NCBI GenBank assembly: GCA_963970005.1
Contig: CAXAMN010028994.1
Coordinates: 279,233-343,232 of the forward strand
DNA from: Durusdinium trenchii
Taxonomy: Eukaryota; Sar; Dinophyceae; Suessiales; Symbiodiniaceae
Reading direction: 5' to 3'
DNA length: 64,000 bases
Part shown: positions 48,487-59,149 of the stretch, one piece after another
How the letters are laid out: the number at the start of each line of letters is the position of its first letter
How positions within the stretch are numbered: the stretch's first letter is position 1
Position numbers and translations under genes: made by a program
Notes under the pieces: model-generated
Seen by the model: the letters and a program-made list of their open reading frames with translations, nothing else
What the model was told of the DNA's origin: nothing
The model's database searches: none

Positions 48487-51285
48487 AGTTCCATGGAGTG
48501 AAGGTCCAGACGTATTTAATTACACAGTCACAGAGTGTAATATTAGTTGAAAATAGACATCTTCCAAGTCCCCACCACTGTCCCCACCAGAATCAATCTG
48601 AGTCAATAGTCGGACAAAGACACCACGATGTTGAATCGTTTTTTCCTTCGGGGCGAGATGCGAGGAAAATCCAAAGGTTGGTTTTCTCCTCTCATCCGCT
48701 TCCGCTTTCTCCGAGCGGCATGCCGGAAGAGCTTTCGGAGCTGCTCTGGTTGCTGCTCCTGGCGGAACCACCGGGAAAATGACCGGGGCGGCCCTTCTTT
48801 CTTCCCGGGGCGGCTCTTACTTTTTACCCACTCGTTGGCTAGCTTGGATTAGCTGTAGGAACCGAAAAGACAGAAACCTTCCCCAGAAGGGGATTCGGCG
48901 GGAAAACAACAAACAACCCGAAGCAGGCTGGAAACTTCCGTTTTTTGAGACCTGGAGAGCTTGGCTGCCCATTCGCAAAGAAGGACAGGTGAGATTTTCA
49001 GAGCAGGAAGAAGTGTTCATGTCTATTTAGAAGTGTCGTGGCTAGTTTGCCATCTACGACATCATCGTGGCAGTTTGCCAGACCAAACGCCAACACGTGG
49101 GCGTACTCTTCACGTCAAACATCTGCGCCTTCACTGCCCTGGGCACTGCGGCCTGAGAGAGGGCACTCGGAGACCCACCACCATTTGTAGCGGTCCCCAG
49201 GTAGACATCAATTGAGACTTTTACTGTTACATAGTTGTTTTTTGGGGTCACTATAGTGATTGATACATATTGACTTGATACATTGATACCCTGGAAAAAT
49301 ATCTCCCAATTGTTCTATCAGCCTTGCCCCGAGGCTTTTCCACTGCCACATGGGCTTGGAAAAAGCCAGCATTTATTCAAACCAATATGGAGAACAGCCA
49401 GATGTGCTTTGAGAAGCCGAGAAGGAAGGGAGGCTTCTGGAAGGGTGGGAGCAATGACTGGAGTCCTTGGATTTCACAGCAATTGTAAATGCAGGTGAGA
49501 ACCGTTGTCAGCTGTCAGTACAGAACAAAGAGTTAGACAAAGACTGCATTTTATTGTCACACCTAGGCACTGGAAATGTTGATCATATCTGTCGATTGAT
49601 GGTATTCAGGGTGTATTCAGCATATCTGTTATGAATCAACCCTTCAAACATCTTCAAACCCCTGCAACGCCAAACATGTCCAAACCGAAGGACCCCAGGT
49701 TTTGATGGATGTGTGGCTACACATGGCAAACTCTTCTCGTCCATCGTGTCCGATCGAGGAAGACTGAGGAGGTTCACGGATCTTGGTTGACGGATCTTCA
49801 CGGTGTAACTTTGCTTAACGGGGGGTCACAAAGGGGTGTGTTGGATCATGGGCACCCGTCACTTCCATTAAGCTGTGCCTGTTTGTTGCCTCGTGTCGGG
49901 GATTATGTCGCTTCCTTTTTGGGGGGCTGGTTGATGCCGAGGAGTTGTACTAAACTGCACCATCTGCAGACAGAGTTCAGTCACTGCAAGACTACGAGAA
50001 GTGTTCCTGAGTTCCTTTACAAAGATCATGTCTTTTTAAGTTTCATTGAGGAGTCACTCAGTGTTCCTTCCTACTGTATAAGGACAACCAAGTGTCTGCA
50101 CTGGGAATTCCAGAAGTGAGTCTTCACCAGGTCGGGTTGCCAGCGTGGAAGGCTGGCTAGCTGAAAGGTCCGTCCAAATGGTAGAAAGCAAAAGACAGAA
50201 GACCTGTGGGCCTTCAGAGATTCTCAAGGCCTTTGTTTTTTGCATCAAAAACACCAACGACACCTGAGCCTTGCTTCAACCAGTACGTCTTCCGCCCTCA
50301 CCCGTTTCAGCTGGTCTTCGGACCCACGATGCCGTCAGCACGTCCAGCTGTTCCGACAACAGGCCTCGCAGGTGAGATGCGGTGAGACCATCCGGTGTTC
50401 CCCAAAAAAACAACCGACCTGCCCTCTGGTCTGCCCTGAAGGCCCTAGACGGAGCAGCATGGATCGATGATGAAGAAATGAGCAGAAGCAAAGCCTTTTT
50501 GTACACAAGTGCCAAACATGTTAAACCATTGTTCCAATAGGATGGGGGTGACTCTGTCAAGAAACGACCTCGTGCGTGATGGCAAGCTCTCCACACTTGT
50601 GATCCGCTAGTGACCCTTCGGTCGCTACATACCAAAGAAGTGATGACCGCGATGATTGCCCCACACTACAAGTTTCAATCACCTTATATATACCCCAATC
50701 ATAGGGAACTTGTATGGAACTTGTCTGAGGTCCACCATTTTTGCAACATTCATAGACTCATAGGTCTAAATAATTGTATATCAGTGCAGTTCATCATGAT
50801 TGGACCTCAGTTCATACCGAAAACAGATAGAGAACTTGTGTTAATGATGTTTGGATATACTGTTCTGGAATGATCGATGGAGTCCCACCTTCCTTTGGGC
50901 CACTCATTTGACAAACTTTGATCCGATGTCCCAACTATTCTTCAAAATGACCTCAGACTCGCATGGACCGATGAACAGGTTCTCGTTGCGTTTCAATAAT
51001 CATCTAGACTCTCAGCTCAAATCCCAAGTGGCGGTTGTGGGGGGATCCAAGAAGGTTGAGACTAGAGCCAAAGTCCTCAGGGTTGTATTAGGATGATTTC
51101 AGAAGGAATGATATACACTCATATTTATACAGTATATATATATGCGATATATATATATATGCACGTTTTTGGACACCAAAACCAACCAAGCTGTAGGTTT
51201 GGTGAGTGCATACAGCAAAGTGGCTGCTTAGCTTTGGGGTGGCCTTTCCAAATGATTCCTTATACTCCGACTCACTAAGATAGAA

Positions 51286-51345
51286 GTAGAAAACACCCTG
51301 TCTGTAGAGGAAAATTGTCTTCCCAGGGGTCAGTTTCCACTTCCA
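51286..51345 (-). repeat. Best-preserved copy of the MEV/GPLED dispersed repeat
   Basis: The plus strand reads aaaacaccctgtctgtagag then gaaaattgtcttcccagggg and tttccacttccatg. Minus translation includes TWKWKLTPGKTIFLYRQGVF. Confidence 0.7.
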
Positions 51346-52518
51346 TGTTCGTGAGTCAAAGGGTATTCTCTTTGAGACTTTTGTCTGGTCTGAATGTCGC
51401 GGTTTCTCAAAACAAACTGTAAATTGAACATATTGCTTGAGCCTATTCTTTCGGGAGGGAAACACATCCGCCTTCCCCGAAGCATGTACCTGGATTGAGA
51501 CACTCTCTCACTATCAGTCTTCGCTTGCTATCGATGTGACCAACACAGACACACTGACTCTGCTCAACGTGCTCATGTAAAGTTTTCCTCTACCAGATCT
51601 ATATCTGTTGCCTCCGTCTGAATTGCTTCTGAACTATTGGTTCTGAACTACTTTGTTGTGAGATTGTCGAAAGGAGCTGTTTGAAAGTTCCATGTTGTAA
51701 CCCATGTTGTTGGCAAATGCAGTACATGAATTGTCCTGGCCAGAAGGTACAAGTACAGCAAACAATCAGGCCAAACCATTCCAATTTTCAGAACGTTCGT
51801 GACAACATAACATGTCCATGAGACATCATGAGACTGCATCAGAACCTCATCACAACAGATTGACAACTATATAGTTCGATCCCTATTCTACCTTGACAGC
51901 AGAAAAGGCCATTTATAGATGGGAGAGTTTGATATAGAAAGTACAATCAAAATCTCACAAACTGGTAATTAGTATCTATATATTCATAGATAATATCATA
52001 TAATATCCACGAAAATCCTATAGCTCTCTGATTCCCATGAAGTGGGGAGTATGAGCCTATCGACCCTTATCCTTATCTCCTCACCAACCAGCCATTGCGC
52101 AGGCCCACTTTTGACGAACACGCAGGTCCGGTCAACGCACCGGTTCCCACATCGACGGTCCGGTCGGCGCACTTTGGCACCGGACTGGCTAAGGCGGCCG
52201 GTGTTGGGATGCAACATGAGATCCCCCAGCACGACGATACAAGTTGATTGACTCGACTCTTCACCATCTCGACCGTCGGTGTCGTTCAGACAAACAGAAT
52301 TCCTCTCTACCTACTTCTAGGGGACCACAAACCCGTCCAATGTTCTAGAGGAAATACCAACAGGGATCATCTACCCATGTCATGTCTTTCCCTTGGTTGA
52401 ACTGTCGTTCTTCTTTGGTCGAACTGTCTCTCGACTCACTTCCGGTCGTATAGAGACCCCTAATTACGACATTTGCGCCAAATAGGATGAGCGCCGTTGG
52501 CTGCTTGGATTTTGGGAC

Positions 52519-52610
52519 TTGCTTAAGGAACCAAGAAAAATATACAAACGTATTCACCAGAAGGGAAAGTAAACCAATGGGGAAAGTACACCAATCACCG
52601 CTTTAAGCAA
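52519..52610. mobile_element. 92-bp terminal-inverted-repeat element, copy 1
   Basis: Begins ttgcttaagg and ends ctttaagcaa, a 10-bp terminal inverted repeat with one mismatch. A second copy of exactly 92 bp is at 61776-61867. Both are preceded by gggac, and copy 1 is also followed by gggac a few bases on. The size fits a very small non-autonomous MITE. No transposase can be assigned. Confidence 0.65.
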
Positions 52611-53789
52611 CACCAGGGACTTCATGAAGTTTCATGAATCGGTTTCGATGAAAACCTCGATCCGCAATTAATGATTCTGCATGATGTTGCTGCAACAAAT
52701 ATGGGACGATCATGGCAGATCATGGCAGTGCTCAAGATGTTCCAAGTCTGCTTTTACACCTCCAACATTGCATCTACCAAAGGATGGCTGTGATGGAAAC
52801 CTGGTGAAACATGTCTCACCTTGTAAGCCTGTTTCCCTTCCAAACACCAAAGGTGGACCGTTTGCCCAAAAGTGGCTGCCCTGAGCCATCTCAGTTGGGT
52901 TTCAGCAAGGTTTGCTGAGCTCCAAAGCCATACATCAAGGAGGCCTCCGAAAGCGGCTCTGAGGCCCAAGCTGTCGGTTGTGACAAGGTGTCAGTGTGTT
53001 GGTTTAAGTTTAAGGTGGAAGAAACAACAAAACAAGGGAGCTCGCCACATCTCCCAAACCCCTGAAACTGGTGATCTTACAGCCAGGTCTGATCCAATGG
53101 CAGAATCTCCAACTTGCTGGTCAGCGAAACCAGATGCATCCTGGTACTGGGTTTGACTGGGCTCTTTCTTGGAGGAGTCATTCAAACGATCGCTGCTTTC
53201 TACGTCAAACAAGAAGTGATGAACTAAGAGAAAAACGGACAATCAAAGCAGCAGCAGCAGCAGCAAATCCCTAGCACTGGGGTGAGGCGCGCCAATCCCT
53301 AGCACTTTGGACATTACGTGTACAACATTAGTAGCTTTGCCAAGCTTTGCCATCTTGCCCGAAGAGGGTTCGATCGATCAACGAAATGGATGAGATTCAA
53401 CACCCGCTCCTCTCTGTCTGACTGATTGAATGAGGCTCCGTACTCCGTATAGTTGGAAATGGTGCAGCAATTATTGCAAAGAGGTTCTGAAGAATTGGCG
53501 CAATTTGTCGCATGATTTCTGATCTTTCTGGTTCAAGGCGTGCTTTCTTGTGTGAGAACGCACGTGTGAAGGAGATCGAGATCTTCCAGCACTTGCCCCA
53601 CTACCATGTATGAACAAATGCAAACGAGCCAAATGAGTGGAGGAACAACTAAAGGAGCATCATGAGCATCCTCCAAGTTTGTGAGAAGCGACAACAATCT
53701 CACTAGCTTCGATCTGCCAGAGACTCTCATTTCTCCCATGTTCTTCTCTCATGTCTCTCTCGTACTTCAGCATCTCACGTCTTGTCTTG

Positions 53790-54679
53790 TCAGTCCCATC
53801 CTAACCCCAAGAGATCGAATCTGACCAGTTCCGGTTTCCAGGCCTCTTCCAAATCATCTAAGGCACCATACTGCTGATAGAGCACCAGGCCTGGACGGCG
53901 CACAGGGTGGCGTGCGGATGTGTAAGCTGGGTTGCGGACGACTGGGACCAGGATGGTGAGGGACTGTTTCACCTTGTTGATCAGGTGAGAAGATATATGA
54001 ACCACCAGTTAACTTGGGTGCTTGTTTCGCCTTCAGGGTTGGAGCCTTTTGACTCTGTTATAACTATGAAGAATATCGAAGAATGAACAAACACCAATGG
54101 GAGACAGTTTGATAACATCCAGCGTAAGCCAGCATCAAATGGACGACAACAGTCATTTCGTCCGCTCAGAAGGCAAGTCATAATGTCATGAGTCATAAGT
54201 CCATATTATATAGCTTTTGAAATGACTGCATCTGACAGGCTGGCAATGAATCTTCTACCATGTCACCCCTTCCCATGGCAATGTTTCCTGGAACTAGTGT
54301 ATTGCTTGGACAGAATAGATGAAGATTAAAACCAATAACCCCGCAGAAACACCTCCAAGTCGACCAAGTCGACCAAGTCCAAGGCCCCACGAAACGTGCA
54401 TTTTCGAAGCGCGCCTTGAGGGCTCAAATGCAAGCTGTTCTTGATAATCGTCAAGGCCTCCCAGAAATACCCAGCAAGCCACTGTGGGTTTGTCTGACGT
54501 TTTCCCGGATCTTGTGTGTTGAAGTCCCCTTCCGTTAGGACACGACCCTCCTCTTGACAATACTGACCCCGACTCGGTCGTCTCTGCTTGACCAAGGCGA
54601 AACTCAAACATTAGGACTGTCCTCAGCAGGAAGTGTCTATGAAACCCACCTTGGAGGATTGGACCATCTCCTGCATCAG
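53790..54679 (-). CDS. 3' part of an unrecognised multi-exon gene
   Basis: Exon 54679-54650 (LMQEMVQSSK, donor AAG|GT) is followed by an exon from about 54595 to 54400 (QRRPSRGQYCQEEGRVLTEG, then NPQWLAGYFWEALTIIKNSL). The C-terminal exon 53972-53790 reads VKQSLTILVPVVRNPAYTSA, RHPVRRPGLVLYQQYGALDD and LEEAWKPELVRFDLLGLGWD, then a stop. The first and last are phase 0. At least one exon between 54400 and 53972 is unresolved. No family recognised. Confidence 0.5.
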
Positions 54680-56399
54680 CTGTGAGTTATTGGAGTTATA
54701 ACATGATCTCAAACACTTTGCTCCAAACCTCTTCCCAAGCAAAACGACGTGGCCAGGACCTCAAGCTGAGCTCAGCGGCCGACTCCCTCGCGATCTTCGA
54801 CCTTCGACCTCTGACCGCGCCTCAGACTCCACGTCGATCTTCCGGCGCTCCGCGGTGGCGGAGGCCTCCTGGAGACAGAGCGGGGGTTCTGGTGTTCGGG
54901 ATGGAAAGGCCGTGGGTTATCCCCAGTGTTCTTTTTTTCCATTCACCCATCAAGAGTGACCCAGTGCCCAGCAAAAGCAAGTAAAGGCGGACACCTCTGG
55001 TTTTCCCATGGAGGAAGCTTCAGAGGTCTCACGTCTGACACTTCCAATTTAGGTCACTCAATGAGAAAAGGGGTCAGTTTCGGCACTGGTTTCGGCTTAT
55101 TCCAGGTCGCACATGGATTCCGAAAAAGCCCTCAAAGCACTGGAACCCCATGGGAGCTCCTGTCTGACACATTGGAAAGTGGTGTAGTGATAGGGATCAA
55201 TACAACAATTAAAACAACTCGACCGAAAGTGCTGCTTCAACTATCAGTTGCTTGGTTGTATTCCCTCTTGGTCATTAGTTAGTCTTTTGAAAGCTCAGTC
55301 TGTCTGGTCGAAGATGGAAATATTGTGTGCGGAAAACCAAAAAACATTTGCTACAACTCTTGGAACACATTTCTGGGTGAGCATCCATTTAAACCACCAC
55401 TTGGTATTCTAGGCAAGAATCGCAAGTTTCTTTAAACAAAAATGCTCAACCAGGAGTCTCCAGTTTCTAATCATTTGCATCTGGCACACCAGCAATGCGG
55501 ACTTTTTGCAAGGGAAACCAACCCTTGTTGGAATAAACAGTTGAGGAGAACACAGAACCCTGACAGAATCTTTGAAACTCATTGGACCGTGTGTAGGAAC
55601 GAAGGGCATGTAGGCAGCCATGCGATTTCATACTGCCTGCACCAAAGAGTTTACTCCATGCGATTTACTACTGCCAGCCCGGATTTCAAACCAGTGAAGA
55701 TCCATGCTGGACCCCCCCCCCACGGTGTTCTGTGGTTCCTGCCTTTGTGACCACGGTGTAGTTGGCATGGCCATCAGCCATCAAGACCTGCGACTTCGAC
55801 GGCTTGCAATGGCGCAAGCGACCAGCTTTAAAATGCAGTGCCCCCATAAAATGCAGTGTCTCATGGGATGTACCGAAGAAAAAGTGCGTTCAGCTTGAAC
55901 TCATCCTGCAGCAGTTCCAAAGGAGTGGTTTGACCCTACGTGAGTGGATATTGCTTCCAATAGGCATTGGTTAAGTGCCTCGACATTCTTGGGTTGAACT
56001 CAAGAGGCTGCGAGGCTGAGATTCGCCTCTTCATTTCACCCTAGGCTGAGATTCACCTCTCTAGTTGATGTTCTTCTTCTGAAGAACTACTCCACAGCAA
56101 GGGCGAACTGTTTTTTTCTCGTTGCAAGTTGGGTGCGAAGCGCACAAACGCAGGTTCACGCAGCATGTTCCGGAGGCAAAGATCGCCGAGTCCGACTCCT
56201 ACTTCAGTTTTCCTGGACAGTAGCGGTGAGCCTCTTTCCACCTGTTGGCTTTCAGTGGTGAAACCAATCCCGCAAAAAAACATGGTTTTCCGGTGGCTGG
56301 GCAAACGACCTGTGGCATGACGACCCAGCTCCACAAGGGGCGTTCTTTCCACAGAGTTGTAGGGAGTAGGTTGGTGGTCTGGCGGTCTGGCAGTGTCAC

Positions 56400-56630
56400 C
56401 CAAGAACTTGATCTCAAAGACCGCGAGAGGTTGCCTTTGATCTTCCAAGCTGACGGCTTCAACACAGGATGCGCGATCATCGATCTTCTTTCTCAGATCT
56501 GAGGATGCTTCTCCGACCCAAAGCTGCTCCAAAGAAAGGGAATTGAGCCAAGCAAATTTACCAACGTCTCAGTGAGCTCCTTGGGAAAAGAAAGGCGCTC
56601 GTGGCATCCAACCCCAAACACTCCATGGGA
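56400..56630 (-). CDS. Two probable exons of an unrecognised gene
   Basis: Exon 56630-56562 encodes SHGVFGVGCHERLSFPKELT and ends ACGTTG|GT. Exon 56523-56400 encodes LWVGEASSDLRKKIDDRASC, VEAVSLEDQRQPLAVFEIKF and ends at TTGG|GT. The intron between them would be only 38 nt. The second exon is clearly coding in texture; the first is less certain. A minus frame stays open to 56053 but loses protein character after 56400. Confidence 0.45.
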
Positions 56631-57329
56631 CTGCCGATCAGTTGGCATATGTGTCGGTCCACCAGGAAACCCGAAAAAGTAAAAAAGAAACGAGGCGGGC
56701 GGCCTTTAGGTTGAACAGGTTGATGTAAGCCCCTGTGGTTTGCCTGCATTGAAATTGAAATCATGCCCATCATTACCCATTCTTGTGAGCTTGACTCCCC
56801 AAACGGAGGTTCTCTCTGATCGCCAAGTCCTTATTCTTTGAGACACCCCAAGGCCCAAAACCCTCTAGCCTCCTCGATTCCACTCGGGGTGCTGCCGTCT
56901 CGTTGATGTTACGAGAAAAAGCGGTCCACGTCTCCATTCATCCAGCAAAGCCAAGGATCCTTTCCTCTTTCTGCTAGCCTGATATCTTCGCTGGCGCTCC
57001 GACCACCACTTGGGCACTTGTCCTTCTGGCCACTCCATGTTCATCGTCTTGCGCTTCGAGAAGTAGTAGTCTCGATAAGCCTGTGCAACAAGGCTTCAGC
57101 ACCCATGTCCAAAGGATCCCAAGGGGTACTCGAAACCCTAAACCCGAACTGCACATCACCCTGGGGTGAGCTTAAAGTACACAAACCAAACAGCAACCTA
57201 TCACCAATCCCCACTTACAAGAAACCCCCAAGATCAAAGCCGCAGAAGCTCACAGGTTAGAAACTCGCTGCTCCTTGTGTTGCTTCATACGCTTCATCAC
57301 CGCGTAAGCTACGAAAGCCATCATCATCA

Positions 57330-59146
57330 TCATTCTTCTTGAACAAAAGACACAGCCCTGGCCTCCACAGCGCTCTTGGCCAACTTGAACTCCTCTGGCA
57401 TTGCTAGATGATGCTGGGCCACCTTCGTCCGCCGTGTTCTGCGGAAGTTGGGCTCGTGCTCCTCTGCTGCGGCGAGTGCGTGACCGTGACCGTGGATGTG
57501 GGGTGCTTTCGGTGTGGGAGGTGGTGAGGGTCTCCAAAACACCCTCAAGAGCTGTCATTGTTTGATCCATCAATTCAATGTCTTTAATGTGTCCATCAAT
57601 TACCCAGTGAATGTGAAAACACAAAAGTCTTGGACCACATCACATGCCCCGTGAGAGTGAGAGAGAGAGAGGGAGGGAGAGGCCGGCCACCAACCCCATT
57701 CGCGGGCACATATTCCGATGCAACTTACCAGACGTGTCCGAGGGCATGTGATGCTGGTGTTACCAGACGTGTACGAGCTACTTGGGTGGCTTTCCCATGG
57801 AACCGCTTCATTCAGGGTAGCAAATGCCTGCAGTCTGGAACATTGATGAGCAACGTCCCATCATTCGTGCACCCTGCACTGGCATCCTGAATTCCCACAT
57901 GCAACTAAGCAACTGCCAACCCCCGTCATACATATGGGGCATCACACGCAAGTGGTCACTTCGCACAACTTGTGGATCTGCATCCGGAATCCCAAATCCC
58001 TTGCCTAATTGATCTTATACTTCGAGGTCTCACAGTTGCTTGTTGGATTTGATGATCCGGATCATCCCTATTCATGGTCCCTCCAGGTACCCATCTCCCT
58101 CCCCCATGCACCTTCAACCACCTCAGCACCTCCTCAGAGGCGTGTGTTGCCTGGGGCTTCTTCTTGCTACGCCCGCGGCCCAGGCGGTACTCCCGGCACA
58201 GGGCGAGGCCCAAGCGAAGCGCCCAGCGGTAGTTGCCCAAAGACTCTGCGACCCAAATCCTGGGTCTTGGCGGAGTGCGCGACGAGGTAGGTGGGGTTTG
58301 AACCGCAAGAGTTGGAAACGCCTATAGCTGAAAAGGCCCTATCCGAATGAACATACATAGATCACACTTGGTCTATTCTCGCAAGGAGATCCATACCCAA
58401 ACAAAAAACACAGGATGACAAAAAACTGCTTCAGCATTGGAACAAACACATCGATTGAGCCACGGCACATGGATCCCAGTTTTCGATGCCCAGCCCGAGA
58501 CTCCTTGTAGGGAATTTGCCTGCCGAGACAGTCTCGGTCGATTGATAGAACTGAAGACATGTTGTTAGCAATGTTAGAATTGACTCCGACATTAGTTGAG
58601 TCCTGAGTAGTGTCTAGTAATTACCGAGCGCAAATAGAAACTGACCAGCATAAGCAGTTAAATCGAAAACATGTTAGGAGCTGCTGCTTTTCAGGCTGTA
58701 CCATTTTCCCTCTGCAGCGGTCATGGAAATGGACTCCCTCCTGCTTATCAACATAAAACATGGCACGCCTTTGTTTTGCTAATTGGGGGGGCATGATTGT
58801 TGATTATTGTTGGACATGCTGATACATATGGGATGTGTCTACGTCTCTTCCAGCCCCAAACCTCCTCGACTGTTGGTCTTCGTGTTCTCTTCGTCTCCCT
58901 GCATCACACCCAACATGTCCCTGTTTTGGTTGTATCTATTTCCAAATACTTCAAGGTCTGGTGAATCCACTGCAAAAACAGGACCGGGACCACTGTTCCT
59001 ATGAGGAAGGACGATTTGTCATCATACTAGTAGGGTCATAAGCAGCTTGTGTCCGTTGAAGGCCTCGGGGTGAAGTAGGGCGGATCGCAGCTGGAGGCCT
59101 CTCGAGCACGATGATGCACATTGCACAATAGTTGGGCAGTCTCAAC
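57330..59146 (-). CDS. Phage/algal conserved family with NYrW / ALC.EY / HASE motifs, three exons
   Basis: Exon 59146-59064 reads VETAQLLCNVHHRAREASSC, DPPYFTPR. Exon 58259-58112 reads IWVAESLGNYRWALRLGLAL, CREYRLGRGRSKK, then HASEEVLRWLK. A third, about 57439-57330, reads HHLAMPEEFKLAKSAVEA to a stop. The first joins the second in phase 2 (donor AG|GC). From memory these match an unnamed family of cyanophages, bacteria and algae whose pattern is H-C-D-x-H-V-K-M-(I/V)-x-E-T-A-Q-L-L, NHP..W, NY.W, EY..RYG..H, AMPEE. The N-terminal D.DP/HCD.HV.KM exon was not found, NHP is missing, and the third exon ends abruptly, so this may be a decaying or incompletely modelled gene. Function is unknown. 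Confidence 0.55.
58703..58765 (-). repeat. Diverged copy of the MEV/GPLED dispersed repeat
   Basis: The minus strand reads MFYVDKQEGVHFHDRCRGKM, aligned with VFFYQEGVVHFHDSCREG at 23460-23520. Confidence 0.5.
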
Positions 59147-59149
59147 CTC

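Larger units (their letters stand above)
48487..53785. other. Mostly non-coding stretch
   Basis: Contains dispersed-repeat copies (51286-51345), TA microsatellite with TACAGTATA (51131-51165) and a 92-bp inverted-repeat element (52519-52610). A diverged relative of the latter is near 48857-48892. A CAG run lies at 53247-53266. Weak minus coding islands: 48770-48560 (ACRSEKAEADERRKPTFGFS) and 53715-53560 (SKLVRLLSLLTNLEDAHDAP, partly membrane-like). None could be assembled. Confidence 0.4.

Noticed and set aside
58280-58315. ggttcaaacc-like sequence on the minus strand, recalling a tRNA T-loop
   Set aside because: No flanking T-stem, acceptor stem or anticodon arm can be drawn, and it lies beside an exon of the phage-like family.
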